NCBI GenBank assembly: GCA_900319865.1
Contig: ONQD01000046.1
Span: 1 to 38,122, forward strand
Direction of reading: 5' to 3'
Origin: an uncultured Bacteroidales bacterium
GTDB taxonomy: Bacteria > Bacteroidota > Bacteroidia > Bacteroidales > P3
Length of the DNA stretch: 38,122 nucleotides
The position numbers and the translations under genes were made by a program. Position 1 is the first letter of the stretch. The number at the start of each line of letters is the position of its first letter. This document shows, piece by piece, positions 8,044-15,989 of this stretch. The notes below the pieces were generated by a model, which was not told the origin of the DNA, did not search any database, and saw only the letters and a program-made list of their open reading frames with translations.

Positions 8044-9117
8044 ATGACGCTGGAAGAAACATATTCAGTATGGATGGCGAAACATCCGCTAACTGGCGAG
8101 CTGGAAAGACTGCTGAACAAGAAGTTTACCATTGAGTACAACTTCAACAGCAACCATATAGAGGGCAACACTTTGACCTATGGTCAGACTGAATTGCTGC
8201 TTTTGTTCGGCCGGGTAACTGGGGGAAGTGAGGTGAAGGATTATGCCGATATGAAGGCAAGTCAAGTGGGTGTGGAAATGGTGAAAGAAGCGGTGCAAGA
8301 TAAGTCTATGCCCATGACCCAGAACTTTATACGGCAACTTCACAAAGTGATATTGCGCGAAGACTACACCGTCTACCGAAACCTTCCGGGCGGTTTGACA
8401 ACCAGTTATACCATCCATGCAGGGCAGTATAAAACCCGTCCCAACAGTGTCATTACCCGCTATGGCGACCGTTTTGAATATGCCTCGCCTGAGGAGACCC
8501 CAGCCCTTATGTCCGACTTGGTGGACTGGTACAACAGAGCCGAGCAAGAGGGTAAACTCTCGCCTGTGGAGTTGGCGGCCCTCTTCCATTACCGCTACAT
8601 TCGCATACACCCCTTCGAGGATGGCAATGGCCGTATTGCCCGTCTGCTGGTGAACTACATACTGGCACGGCACGGCTGGCCGATGATAGTCATCCGCAAT
8701 CGTAACAAGTCCCAGTACCTTGAGGCATTGCATAAAAGCGACATGGCAGTAGGCATAGAACCAATAAAGGGTGCACGAGCCACAAAGATCCAAATTGCCC
8801 ATTTTATGCAGTACTTTAAGAATACCGTCAGGAACGAAATCCAGTGCGATATAGATATAATAGACAGTTTTGGCAAAGACACTTGGTGGTACGATGGCGA
8901 GCGAATCAAGTTCCGCAGTGAGTCGGGCAGCAAGGTACTGTCGTTGATGCAGGCCAACCCATACATCACCTATGCCGAAATGGCAGCCAACATCGGAATC
9001 AATATCTCAGCACTTGAAAAAATTATAGGTCGCATGAAGGAGAAAGGCTATTTGGAGAGGCAGGCAGCAGAAAAAAGTTGGTATGTGTTTGCCCTGTCTA
9101 CAAATCAGATTGTGTAA
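8044..9117 (+). CDS. Fic-domain protein (putative AMPylator), class II with C-terminal winged helix
   Basis: The 357-residue protein carries an intact Fic motif HPFEDGNGR (189-197), which binds nucleotide and catalyses transfer of AMP (or another nucleotide monophosphate) to a target hydroxyl. An N-terminal SNHIEGN (36-42) fits the inhibitory [S/T]xxxE[G/N] helix of class II Fic proteins, whose Glu blocks productive ATP binding, so the protein is likely self-regulated. The C-terminal part (about 294-345, EMAANIGINISALEKIIGRMKEKGYL) is a winged helix-turn-helix. There is no separate antitoxin gene beside it, as expected for an enzyme with a built-in inhibitory motif. The target is unknown. It stands alone between a minus-strand gene and the DUF4254 operon. 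Confidence 0.93.
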   Translation: MTLEETYSVWMAKHPLTGELERLLNKKFTIEYNFNSNHIEGNTLTYGQTELLLLFGRVTGGSEVKDYADMKASQVGVEMVKEAVQDKSMPMTQNFIRQLHKVILREDYTVYRNLPGGLTTSYTIHAGQYKTRPNSVITRYGDRFEYASPEETPALMSDLVDWYNRAEQEGKLSPVELAALFHYRYIRIHPFEDGNGRIARLLVNYILARHGWPMIVIRNRNKSQYLEALHKSDMAVGIEPIKGARATKIQIAHFMQYFKNTVRNEIQCDIDIIDSFGKDTWWYDGERIKFRSESGSKVLSLMQANPYITYAEMAANIGINISALEKIIGRMKEKGYLERQAAEKSWYVFALSTNQIV

Positions 9118-9157
9118 ATAGTGTTCGGCTAACCAATTCCGCTTGACAGCACAGCCC

Positions 9158-9192
9158 TTTGGTATCCCATTCAAAAAAAATGCGTATCTTTG
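9158..9192 (+). promoter_or_regulatory. Promoter of the DUF4254-glycosyltransferase operon, 4 bases before the ATG
   Basis: TATCTTTG at 9185-9192 is a perfect -7 box. TTTG at 9158-9161 is a candidate -33 box, though with a 23-base spacer, slightly long. The ATG at 9197 lies only 4 bases after the -7 box, so the transcript should begin at or next to the start codon. Confidence 0.75.
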
Positions 9193-9196
9193 CACC

Positions 9197-9799
9197 ATGA
9201 ACATTTCTGAAATATTCGCTCTTTTTGAAAGGCAAATTGTTGAATATCATAAAATAGATTCCGTTAACGAGCCTTCGCACAATCCCTATAGCGAGGGTTT
9301 GTTTGAGCACGTGCTGTGGGAGAAAAGCTATATTGACACAGTGCAGTGGCATTTGGAAGACCTTATCCGTCCTGACGATGTGGACCCCGTGGAGGCTTTG
9401 AGGCTGAAACGATGGATAGACCGGTCCAACCAGCGAAGGACGGACATGGTGGAACGCATAGACGATTACTATATGCAGCAGTTTGCGCAAGTAGAGGTTT
9501 CGCCCGATGCCAAAATCAACACCGAGACTCCCGCATGGGCCATTGACCGCCTGTCGATACTGGCGCTGAAGATTTACCATTTCGGCATCGAGGTGGCGCG
9601 TACGGATGTGGATGCGGCGCATCATGAGCGTTGTTTGAACAAATATAATACGCTGCTCGAACAGAAGGCGGATTTGATGCAGGCAATAGACGACCTGTTG
9701 CACGAGCTGGCCACGGGCCGGAAACGGATGAAGTTGTACCGACAGATGAAGATGTACAACGACCCGTCGCTGAATCCTATGCTTTACAACAAGAAGTGA
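9197..9799 (+). CDS. DUF4254 protein, partner of a glycosyltransferase
   Basis: The product from the ATG at 9197 has 200 residues and carries the family's hallmark IDTVQWHLEDLIR plus a long helical C-terminal half (ALKIYHFGIEVARTDV, NTLLEQKADLMQAIDDLLHELATGRKRMKLYRQMKMYNDP). The frame is open upstream to 9143, but the family normally begins with a short segment like MNISEIF, and the promoter box overlaps that upstream part, so 9197 is the right start. DUF4254 genes are regularly found just before a family 9 glycosyltransferase in Bacteroidetes, as here (stop overlaps the next frame). A role in lipopolysaccharide or other surface glycan assembly follows from that context; the biochemical role is unknown. 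Confidence 0.85.
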   Translation: MNISEIFALFERQIVEYHKIDSVNEPSHNPYSEGLFEHVLWEKSYIDTVQWHLEDLIRPDDVDPVEALRLKRWIDRSNQRRTDMVERIDDYYMQQFAQVEVSPDAKINTETPAWAIDRLSILALKIYHFGIEVARTDVDAAHHERCLNKYNTLLEQKADLMQAIDDLLHELATGRKRMKLYRQMKMYNDPSLNPMLYNKK

Positions 9800-9816
9800 G
9801 CCGTAGGGAATATAGG

Positions 9817-10746
9817 ATGCGGTTGCTGGTGGTTAGGCTGTCGGCGTTGGGCGATGCGGCGATACTCGAGCCGGTGTTGCGCCAGCGTGCGGCTGCAAAC
9901 CCGGATGTGCTGTTTCTGGTGGCCGGACCGCCACGCATCGAACCATTGTTCCGCGGAATGGACAATGTGCAGTATATTCCTACAGAGCGTAGGCAGAAGC
10001 CTAGGCAGCTGTACAGAAGCCTTTCGGCCTATAAGCCTGACATGGTGGCCGATATGCACCATGTGCTGAGGGTGATAGGAATGGACTGGTTTTTCAGGCT
10101 GCATGGGGTGAGGGTCCATTACATACATAAACATACGTCAAAAGGTGTGCCTTCGTGGCAGAGGTATGACAGGGTTTTTGACCGTTGCGGGCTGAAGGGG
10201 AGTGTTTCGGCACAGGATTATTGGCAGCCCCGTGTGGGAGGTGAAGGGAAACGGATAGTAGGTGTGGCCCCGTTTGCCCAGCATCAGGGCAAGATATGGC
10301 CTCTGGACAAGATGGAGCGGTTGGTGGAGATGCTTTCGCAGAAGGGCTACAGAGTGGCTCTTTTCGGCAGCAGGGACGAGGCCGGAGTGTTGGAGCAGTG
10401 GGCCGGGAGATATGAGGGGGTGGATTCGCTGGCGGGCCGATTCTCTTTCGAGGAGGAATTGGAACGTATCGGGGCGTTGGATGTGATGGTGAGTATGGAC
10501 TCGGCCAATATGCATTTTGCTTCGTGCAAGGGAGTGCCGGTGGTGAGTATTTGGGGTGCCACACATCCCTGCCGCGGCTTTTATGGATGGAGACAGAACC
10601 CCGACTGGGCGGTGCAGAAGGATATGGACTGCCGCCCCTGTTCCAAATATGGCAATAAGCCTTGCAAAAAAGGCAATTACCCTTGCATGCAGACTATCGA
10701 GCCGCAGGAGGTGATGGAGCGTATAGAGCGGGTGCTGTCGGTATAG
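9817..10746 (+). CDS. Glycosyltransferase family 9 (heptosyltransferase-like)
   Basis: Starting at the ATG at 9817 the product has 309 residues and opens with RLLVVRLSALGDAAILEPVL, the nucleotide-sugar-transferase N-terminal pattern of ADP-heptose:LPS heptosyltransferases. The C-terminal Rossmann half includes VGVAPFAQHQGKIWPLDKMERLVEML, VSMDSANMHFASCKGVPVVSIWGATHP (donor-binding motif), and a cysteine-rich tail (CRPCSKYGNKPCKKGNYPC) common in Bacteroidetes members. The frame could start at GTG 9796, overlapping the DUF4254 stop, but the family begins at MRLLVVR. It works on the inner face of the inner membrane, adding a sugar to a core or surface polysaccharide. The acceptor and donor are not predictable here. 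Confidence 0.9.
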   Translation: MRLLVVRLSALGDAAILEPVLRQRAAANPDVLFLVAGPPRIEPLFRGMDNVQYIPTERRQKPRQLYRSLSAYKPDMVADMHHVLRVIGMDWFFRLHGVRVHYIHKHTSKGVPSWQRYDRVFDRCGLKGSVSAQDYWQPRVGGEGKRIVGVAPFAQHQGKIWPLDKMERLVEMLSQKGYRVALFGSRDEAGVLEQWAGRYEGVDSLAGRFSFEEELERIGALDVMVSMDSANMHFASCKGVPVVSIWGATHPCRGFYGWRQNPDWAVQKDMDCRPCSKYGNKPCKKGNYPCMQTIEPQEVMERIERVLSV

Positions 10747-10774
10747 TTAAGACAGTCGGGAAGATTTTACACTG

Positions 10775-11012
10775 ATTATTGAATGATTATTGGTGTCCGA
10801 TAAAACGTGTCAACGGCACGTTATCCTATTAACTACACACTGCAAGTGTGGGGTTATTAGGATAGCGTACTTTCGGTACTGGCCGGTGTGGGTTGGACTA
10901 TAAGGTGGGTTCTATAAATTCTGTATATATGTCGCGTCCCTTTGGGACGCAGTTCTCAGATGTCTGAATGTCACGGCACTGCGCCTTCGGCTTGTACCGT
11001 GAAGTCCCCATA
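10775..11012. repeat. Diverged hairpin-rich intergenic region (D)
   Basis: The gap after the glycosyltransferase contains hairpins in the same style as the 130-bp repeat family: AACGTG...CACGTT (10805-10820), an ACACTGCAAGTGT stem next to GGGGTTATTAGGATAG, GTACTTTCGGTAC, GCGTCCCTTTGGGACGC, and finally GAAGTCCCCATAAG (11001-11014), which matches the end of copy A (GAAGTCCCCTTAAG) at 13 of 14 bases. The overall sequence does not align end to end, so I read it as an old or mosaic relative. I see no gene in it. Confidence 0.55.
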
Positions 11013-11039
11013 AGTGGTTGCGCATCGGGGAAGGAGCCA

Positions 11040-12563
11040 TCAGGACAGGGGGAGAGAGATAGTGAAGGTGGAGCCTTGACCGGGCTCGCTGGCAAGGGAT
11101 ATCTTGCCATTGTGGAGAGCAACAACTTGTGAGACATAGTTGAGTCCGATGCCGAATCCTTTCACGTTATGTACGTTGCCGGTGGAGACGCGGTAGAATT
11201 TCTCGAAAATATGTTTTTGGTCTTCCTTGGCTATGCCGATGCCGTGGTCGGTGACCTGGATGACGGCGAAACCGTTGTCGGTATGGGTGGAAATGTGAAT
11301 TAGAGGGGCGTCGAGGGAGTATTTGATGGCGTTGTCGATAAGATTGTGAATCATGTTGGAAATGTGCAGTTCGTCGGCATAGAGCATGCCGTCGATGGGT
11401 TGGAGGTCGGAGGTGAGGGTGCCCTTGCGGTTTTCGATAGTGAGTTCGAAACTCTGGATGGAGTCGCGGACGATGTTGTTGAGGTCGATTTGTTTGGGCG
11501 AGATGGAGAATTTCTTGCCTGACATTTTGGCGCTTTGGAGGAGGGTTTCGATAAGAACGCGCATGCGGCGGTTTTCGTCGCTGATGATATTGACGAAGTT
11601 GCGGCGGGTGGAGGAATCGCTGGTGACGGAGTCGTCCTTGAGCATTTCGCAGGCAAGGCCGATGGTGGCGATGGGGGTTTTGATTTCGTGGGTCATGTTG
11701 TTGATGAAGTCGGTTTTCATCTCGTCCAGTCTGTGTTGGGAGAAGATAGTGCGGATGGTGAAGACGAAGAGTGTGGCGATGAGGAGAATCATCAAGATGC
11801 TGATGATGGTGTAGCGGTTGGTGTCGGAACTGAGGATGATGGGTGAGGAGGGGAAGGCGAGGACGACAAAGAGGCTTTCGCTGGAGGTGATTCCGTTGGG
11901 GTGGAAAGTGTATTTGAAAGCGGAATTGCGCAGTTCGTCGGAGTCGGCTTGCTGGCTGCAGTAGAGCAGGGTGTCGGAGTCGGCTTTAATCACACCGATG
12001 GAGGGGGAGAGGTCGACACCGTTGATAATGAGTTCTTCGCGGATGAGGGAGTCGAGGAGGGGGAAGTTGAGTTTGGAGGGGTCGATGGAGCTGTAGATGG
12101 TTGGGTAGGCGGATTGGGGGTTGGAAGCCTCGAGGGTGCTTTGCAGACGGTTGCGGGCGTTGAGGAGGGTGTTGTACTGGCTGATGATGTTTTCTTCGGC
12201 AGGCTGGATGTGGGCGTTGGGGAGGGGGAAAACACTGTCCTGGGTGGAAACGCCGAATTGGACGCGTTTCTCGTTGTAGAAGAGTTGGGTGTTGTTGCGG
12301 ATGATGTCCTGCATTTTCTCGTTCATTTCGTCGATGCGGCGGTAGCGAAGCAGGAGGTATCGTTCCTTTTGGGAGACATAGTCCTCGACTTTCATTTGGT
12401 CCAGTTGATTGAAGACTTTGTCGATGGCGTTGTTGACACTGATGTTAAATAGGTTGTCGCTCATCTTGGCAGATTCGCGGGTTTGGTGAATCTGGATGAT
12501 GATGAGGCCAATGGAGGCAATGGCGAAGAGCGCTGATAGCAATATGAGAAAACGACGTTTCAT
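11040..12563 (-). CDS. Sensor histidine kinase (RprX-like), without adjacent response regulator
   Basis: The 507-residue protein has an N-terminal transmembrane helix (5-24), a periplasmic sensing region (about 25-248) of no named fold, a second helix (251-273), HisKA with the phosphorylated His292 in NNMTHEIKTPI, and a complete HATPase_c domain: N box NLIDNAIKYS (407-416), G1 DHGIGI (439-444), F box EKFYRVS and G2 GFGIGL (469-474). The layout resembles Bacteroides RprX kinases. The frame stays open upstream into the mtnN gene, but the TM segment and the ATG at 12563 define the start. No response regulator gene is in the window, so its partner is encoded elsewhere. Region D lies after its stop. 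Confidence 0.92.
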   Translation of the reverse strand: MKRRFLILLSALFAIASIGLIIIQIHQTRESAKMSDNLFNISVNNAIDKVFNQLDQMKVEDYVSQKERYLLLRYRRIDEMNEKMQDIIRNNTQLFYNEKRVQFGVSTQDSVFPLPNAHIQPAEENIISQYNTLLNARNRLQSTLEASNPQSAYPTIYSSIDPSKLNFPLLDSLIREELIINGVDLSPSIGVIKADSDTLLYCSQQADSDELRNSAFKYTFHPNGITSSESLFVVLAFPSSPIILSSDTNRYTIISILMILLIATLFVFTIRTIFSQHRLDEMKTDFINNMTHEIKTPIATIGLACEMLKDDSVTSDSSTRRNFVNIISDENRRMRVLIETLLQSAKMSGKKFSISPKQIDLNNIVRDSIQSFELTIENRKGTLTSDLQPIDGMLYADELHISNMIHNLIDNAIKYSLDAPLIHISTHTDNGFAVIQVTDHGIGIAKEDQKHIFEKFYRVSTGNVHNVKGFGIGLNYVSQVVALHNGKISLASEPGQGSTFTISLPLS

Positions 12564-12639
12564 AGGCAATACTATAAATGAATAACGGACGATGACTGAA
12601 AAAATTTTGTGATGAGTGATTATTAAGAAAAAAAATATT

Positions 12640-12647
12640 ATCTTTGC
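12640..12647 (+). promoter_or_regulatory. -7 promoter box of the mtnN-luxS operon
   Basis: TATCTTTG, 73 bases before the mtnN start codon. The -33 TTTG at 12607-12610 is too far away (29-base spacer), so the upstream element is weak or absent. Confidence 0.7.
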
Positions 12648-12719
12648 AAATTGTTCAGGGCTTGTAGGTGGCTGTTGTGCCAGCACAGCCTCAGTAAAAT
12701 AGTATACTTTATAAGGAAC

Positions 12720-13394
12720 ATGAAAATAGGGATAATAATAGCAATGGATGTTGAGTACCGCAGGATGCTCGATGTGCTTGGGGGCAAACCCCAGGGGCGC
12801 ATCGGCGGGAACGATGTTGTTCTGTGGCAATGCGGAATAGGAAAAGTCAATGCGGCGATAGGAACAGCGCGATTGGTGCAGGAACACCATCCCGACTGCA
12901 TCTTGAGCACAGGATTGGCCGGCGGCATTGACAACAGTCTTGGCGTGATGGATGTGGTGGTTGGTAGCCAGACTGTTTACCATGACGTATGGTGCGGTAT
13001 GGGCAATGCTTACGGTCAGGTGCAGGGCATGCCGGAGCGATTTGATGCCCATCCTGTGCTGCTGCAGTGTGTAGAAGGGATTGCGGACAGGGAGACGATG
13101 CAAGTGAAGCGGGGCTTGATTTGCACGGGTGACCAGTTCATTACTGACTGGGAGGCATTGTCGCGTATCAAGAGCCGTTTTCCCGACGGGCTGGCCTGCG
13201 AGATGGAGTCTGCCGCTATTGCACAGTCGTGCCATATTTATGGCATTCCGTTTATGAGTATAAGGGTTATCAGCGACACTCCCGGCAATACGGACAACCA
13301 CCAGCAACAATGGGATGAGTTTCTTGCCTCTATGGGCGAGCGCTCTTTCCTTTTCATGAAACAGTACCTCTGCAGCCTGCCGACACAACTCTGA
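12720..13394 (+). CDS. mtnN: 5'-methylthioadenosine/S-adenosylhomocysteine nucleosidase
   Basis: This enzyme hydrolyses S-adenosylhomocysteine to adenine and S-ribosylhomocysteine (and methylthioadenosine likewise). The 224-residue protein starts MKIGIIIAM and keeps the catalytic and binding residues seen in the Escherichia coli enzyme: Glu12, the CEMES motif with Glu163 (equivalent of Glu174), and Asp186 in VISDTPG (equivalent of Asp197). STGLAGGID matches the phosphorylase-fold glycine loop. The reading frame is open 69 bases further upstream, but the ATG at 12720 fits the family. Its product is the substrate of LuxS, encoded two genes downstream on the same strand, so the pair forms one pathway. 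A small lipoprotein gene lies between them. Confidence 0.93.
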   Translation: MKIGIIIAMDVEYRRMLDVLGGKPQGRIGGNDVVLWQCGIGKVNAAIGTARLVQEHHPDCILSTGLAGGIDNSLGVMDVVVGSQTVYHDVWCGMGNAYGQVQGMPERFDAHPVLLQCVEGIADRETMQVKRGLICTGDQFITDWEALSRIKSRFPDGLACEMESAAIAQSCHIYGIPFMSIRVISDTPGNTDNHQQQWDEFLASMGERSFLFMKQYLCSLPTQL

Positions 13395-13402
13395 ATACGA
13401 TT

Positions 13403-13774
13403 ATGAAATGCTGCGTGCTGATTCTTGGAGCGCTCTTGTGTGCTGGTTGTGGGCAAAGGGTGGTGAGCAATATGGACGAGCAGATGCAGGAATCGGCTAC
13501 AACCCGTCGGATGGATCTCCCCTATGATTCCTTGCAAGGATGCTGGGGAATAAATCCCGAAACAGGCAATAGCATACTGTGTTTCATGGAAAACGATTCG
13601 GTGTTTTGGGTAGACCCCTCACTGTGGTGTACATACTCCATTGAGGACGACACAATCACCATGATGCAGGATACGTCAGTCTATTTTAGAGGACAAATAG
13701 AATACCGAAACGACACGTTGTTCTTAGCCGACAGCGACTTTGTTTGGAAATATGAACGATATAAAGAATATTAA
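13403..13774 (+). CDS. Small uncharacterised lipoprotein between mtnN and luxS
   Basis: The 123-residue product starts with a lipoprotein signal (MKCCVLILGALLCAGC, modified Cys at 16). The mature part contains SLQGCWGINPETGNSILCFMENDSVFWVDPS and strands of the type DTLFLADSDFVWKYERY, which resembles small lipocalin-like or DUF-type domains that test a 'W-x-x-x' beta strand, but I cannot assign a family. It is 8 bases after mtnN and 6 bases before luxS (luxS ATG at 13781), so the three genes almost certainly share a transcript. Whether the lipoprotein has anything to do with AI-2 or methyl recycling cannot be told from the sequence. Confidence 0.75.
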   Translation: MKCCVLILGALLCAGCGQRVVSNMDEQMQESATTRRMDLPYDSLQGCWGINPETGNSILCFMENDSVFWVDPSLWCTYSIEDDTITMMQDTSVYFRGQIEYRNDTLFLADSDFVWKYERYKEY

Positions 13775-13780
13775 TTAGAA

Positions 13781-14263
13781 ATGAAGACAATACCCAGTTT
13801 TACAATTGATCATATCCACCTGCTCCGCGGCATATACGTGTCGCGCAAAGACCAGGTTGGAGGCGAGGTGGTCACCACATTCGATATCCGTATGAAAGAG
13901 CCCAACCGTGAGCCTGTGCTCGGCCAAGGAGCTATCCACACGATAGAGCACCTTGCTGCCACCTATCTCCGTAATCAACCCCAGTGGGCGGACCGTATTA
14001 TCTATTGGGGTCCCATGGGCTGCCTGACGGGTAACTATCTGCTTATGCGTGGCGACTTGCAGTCGGAGGATATAGTGGAGTTAATGAAAGAGACTTTCCG
14101 GTTTGTGGCCGACTTCGAGGGCGAAGTGCCGGGTGCTGCCCCGAAAGACTGCGGCAACTATCTGTTGCACGACCTACCCATGGCCAAGTGGGAGTCGGCA
14201 AAATATCTCCACGAAGTATTGGAAAAAATCACTTATTCCAATCTTCACTACCCTGAACAATAG
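13781..14263 (+). CDS. luxS: S-ribosylhomocysteine lyase (LuxS)
   Basis: LuxS cleaves S-ribosylhomocysteine to homocysteine and 4,5-dihydroxy-2,3-pentanedione, the precursor of the AI-2 signal. The 160-residue protein has the metal-binding HTIEH (53-57), the third ligand Cys124 in KDCGNY, and the catalytic Cys81 in GPMGCLTGNY. PSFTIDHIHLLRGIYVSRKDQ and TTFDIRM are also typical. The motif around Cys81 is usually GCRTGFY; here the Arg and Phe are Leu and Asn, a notable change near the active site, though all metal ligands and the Cys are kept. It is the last gene of the mtnN operon, and together they recycle the homocysteine part of S-adenosylhomocysteine. Confidence 0.93.
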   Translation: MKTIPSFTIDHIHLLRGIYVSRKDQVGGEVVTTFDIRMKEPNREPVLGQGAIHTIEHLAATYLRNQPQWADRIIYWGPMGCLTGNYLLMRGDLQSEDIVELMKETFRFVADFEGEVPGAAPKDCGNYLLHDLPMAKWESAKYLHEVLEKITYSNLHYPEQ

Positions 14264-14361
14264 ACGATTGCTCACAGAAGAAAAATAAATGGCAAAAAAA
14301 ATATCTTTTGCACACAATAATTCAAGCAAAAGAAAGTTATTAAGACTGTTTTTTAACACGA

Positions 14362-14435
14362 GGCCCCGTAGTTCAGCTGAATAGAACGTCGGATTCCGGT
14401 TCCGAAAGTCGTGGGTTTGAATCCCGCCGGGGTCA
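14362..14435 (+). tRNA. tRNA-Arg (anticodon CCG)
   Basis: A full cloverleaf can be drawn over 74 bases: acceptor GGCCCCG/CGGGGTC (one G-T pair), D arm GTTC-AGCTGAATA-GAAC, anticodon arm TCGGA-TTCCGGT-TCCGA with anticodon CCG (decodes CGG), variable loop AAGTC, T arm GTGGG-TTTGAAT-CCCGC, and discriminator A. CCA is not encoded. A near-consensus promoter box (TATCTTTT, then G, at 14312-14320) lies about 40 bases upstream, so it may have its own promoter. Confidence 0.95.
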
Positions 14436-14450
14436 CAAATAAGCATAATA

Positions 14451-15329
14451 GTGGCTAAAATATCACTTTTTTTCAAGGAAGCAAAGCCCTTTGCCCAATT
14501 AGTTGGATTATTTTTCCTGTTCATTATTGGTTTTATTATCGCTACCGGCATACAGATGTTGGTGCCGATTGGTGATACGACTTCGCCCCAGCTGATGCTG
14601 ACGATGCAGGGAGTGTCGCAATTGTTTACCTTTTTGCTGCCGGCGTTGCTGTTTGCTGTGCTGTATAGTGGTAATGTATGCGGATATTACCATTTTGATA
14701 TGGGTGTAAAAAAATGGGTGCTGGGTTTTGTGGCGATAGTGATAGTGTTGCTCTTGTTGCCGGTTGTGGACTATATAAGTTTATGGAACGAGAGTTGGGA
14801 TTTGGGTGCTATGGATGGCAGGATGAGAGAGATGACAGAACGTTCGCAGCAGTTGATAGAGCAGATGCTTTCGACTACCGGAGTATGGAATTTGTTGCTC
14901 CAGCTGGTGGTGGTGGCGTTGGTGCCAGCAGTATGCGAGGAAATGTTCTTTAGAGGGGCATTGCAGCAGATAATGGACAAGTGGTTTGGCAACAAGCATG
15001 TGGCAGTGATAGTTGCCGCCATAGTCTTTTCACTTGCCCATGGAGATATATATGGATTGGTGCCCCGGTTTATGCTGGGGGTGATATTGGGTTATCTTTT
15101 TGTTCGGTCGGGTTCAATACTGGTCAATATTTGTGCCCATTTTGCCAATAATGCAGTGTTTGTGGTTCTGTACTACCTGTACAATGTGGGAGAGCTGTCG
15201 GTAAATCCCTCAGAACACATTCTGATACCCTGGGGTACAGCATTGATGTGCATGGTTGGATCGGGGTTGTTGTTCACTGTTTATTTTGTTGGAAAACGAC
15301 AAAAAGAAAGCGAAAAAGCCAAGCAATAG
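14451..15329 (+). CDS. CPBP-family intramembrane metalloprotease
   Basis: The 292-residue protein is a polytopic membrane protein with about seven to eight hydrophobic segments. It carries the three CPBP (ABI/CAAX protease-like) motifs: EEMFFRG (paired glutamates and Arg), a second His-containing helix SLAHGDIYG, and HFANNA. These build an intramembrane glutamate/histidine active site. Bacterial members are linked to peptide or prenyl-protein processing and to bacteriocin immunity, but there is no bacteriocin gene here. The start is GTG at 14451, only 15 bases after the tRNA; the next ATG in frame (14554) would remove the first membrane helix, so GTG is preferred. The gene may be read out from the tRNA promoter. 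Confidence 0.87.
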   Translation: MAKISLFFKEAKPFAQLVGLFFLFIIGFIIATGIQMLVPIGDTTSPQLMLTMQGVSQLFTFLLPALLFAVLYSGNVCGYYHFDMGVKKWVLGFVAIVIVLLLLPVVDYISLWNESWDLGAMDGRMREMTERSQQLIEQMLSTTGVWNLLLQLVVVALVPAVCEEMFFRGALQQIMDKWFGNKHVAVIVAAIVFSLAHGDIYGLVPRFMLGVILGYLFVRSGSILVNICAHFANNAVFVVLYYLYNVGELSVNPSEHILIPWGTALMCMVGSGLLFTVYFVGKRQKESEKAKQ

Positions 15330-15471
15330 ACGTTACAATTCAGATTATTAAGAAGAAAAAAATAAAAAAAACGCCATTTGTATATTACTGAAAATCAATG
15401 CGGTTTGAAGAATATTAAGTTTTAAAAAAGAAAAGGAAGAAAAAAATGTTCTTCATTTCGATTTTTTTTGG

Positions 15472-15479
15472 TAATTTTG
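15472..15479 (+). promoter_or_regulatory. -7 promoter box for HU
   Basis: TAATTTTG fits TAnnTTTG, 64 bases before the HU start codon, within a very AT-rich stretch. No convincing -33 TTTG is present at the right distance. Confidence 0.65.
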
Positions 15480-15542
15480 CAGCCTGTTTCACGCATGAGG
15501 AACGGACTTTTTTAGAGTAATAATTAAAAAAAATAACACAAT

Positions 15543-15827
15543 ATGACAAAGGCTGAAATTGTTGCACAAATTGCACAGAAAACCGGTATTGAGAAAGTCG
15601 CTATCCAGGCTACCGTTGAGGAATTCATGAGTGTTGTGAAAGAGTCGCTCGCCGAAGGAGAGAATGTGTATCTCCGTGGTTTTGGCAGCTTCATCATCAA
15701 GAAGCGTGCAGAGAAGACTGGTCGTAACATCTCGAAGAACACTACCATCATTATTCCCGCACACAACATTCCTTCGTTCAAGCCTGCCAAGACTTTTGTG
15801 AATGATGTAAAGAAAAGCGTAAAATAA
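15543..15827 (+). CDS. HU-family DNA-binding protein
   Basis: This 94-residue histone-like protein has the HU/IHF signature: an N-terminal helical dimer domain (MTKAEIVAQIAQKTGI...VEEFMSVVKESLAEGE) and the beta arm VYLRGFGSFIIKKRAEKTGRN followed by IPAHNIPSFKPAKTFVNDVK. It should bind and bend DNA as a homodimer. It lies directly before a tiny very basic protein and RNase E/G, an order common in Bacteroidetes. A second HU-like gene is at 30884-31180; this one has the more standard sequence. Confidence 0.95.
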   Translation: MTKAEIVAQIAQKTGIEKVAIQATVEEFMSVVKESLAEGENVYLRGFGSFIIKKRAEKTGRNISKNTTIIIPAHNIPSFKPAKTFVNDVKKSVK

Positions 15828-15854
15828 GTAAACACATTAATAAACTGATATAAT

Positions 15855-15944
15855 ATGCCTAACGGAAAGAAACACAAAAGACACAAGATGTCTACTCACA
15901 AGCGTAAAAAACGTCTGCGCAAGAATAGGCATAAGAAGAAGTAA
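15855..15944 (+). CDS. Very small basic protein (29 residues), AURKAIP1/COX24-type ribosomal protein homologue
   Basis: The product is MPNGKKHKRHKMSTH then KRKKRLRKNRHKKK: over half of its residues are Lys, Arg or His. This sequence type is conserved in Bacteroidetes and is usually annotated as an AURKAIP1/COX24-domain protein, related to the mitochondrial small-subunit protein mS38 and to the short bS22 protein of actinobacteria. I infer a ribosomal-subunit protein; I cannot prove it from the sequence. It sits 27 bases after HU and before a strong hairpin and the RNase E/G gene, so all may be one locus serving translation and RNA decay. Confidence 0.85.
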   Translation: MPNGKKHKRHKMSTHKRKKRLRKNRHKKK

Positions 15945-15989
15945 GTATAGTTCTTCTTCCTGTCTTTAAAAAAAATCTAACAACTAAAA

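Noticed and set aside
12564-13388. The kinase frame continues upstream on the minus strand through mtnN
   Set aside because: The natural start (MKRRFLILL, a membrane helix) is at 12563, and the upstream part is a shadow of mtnN with no kinase-related sequence.
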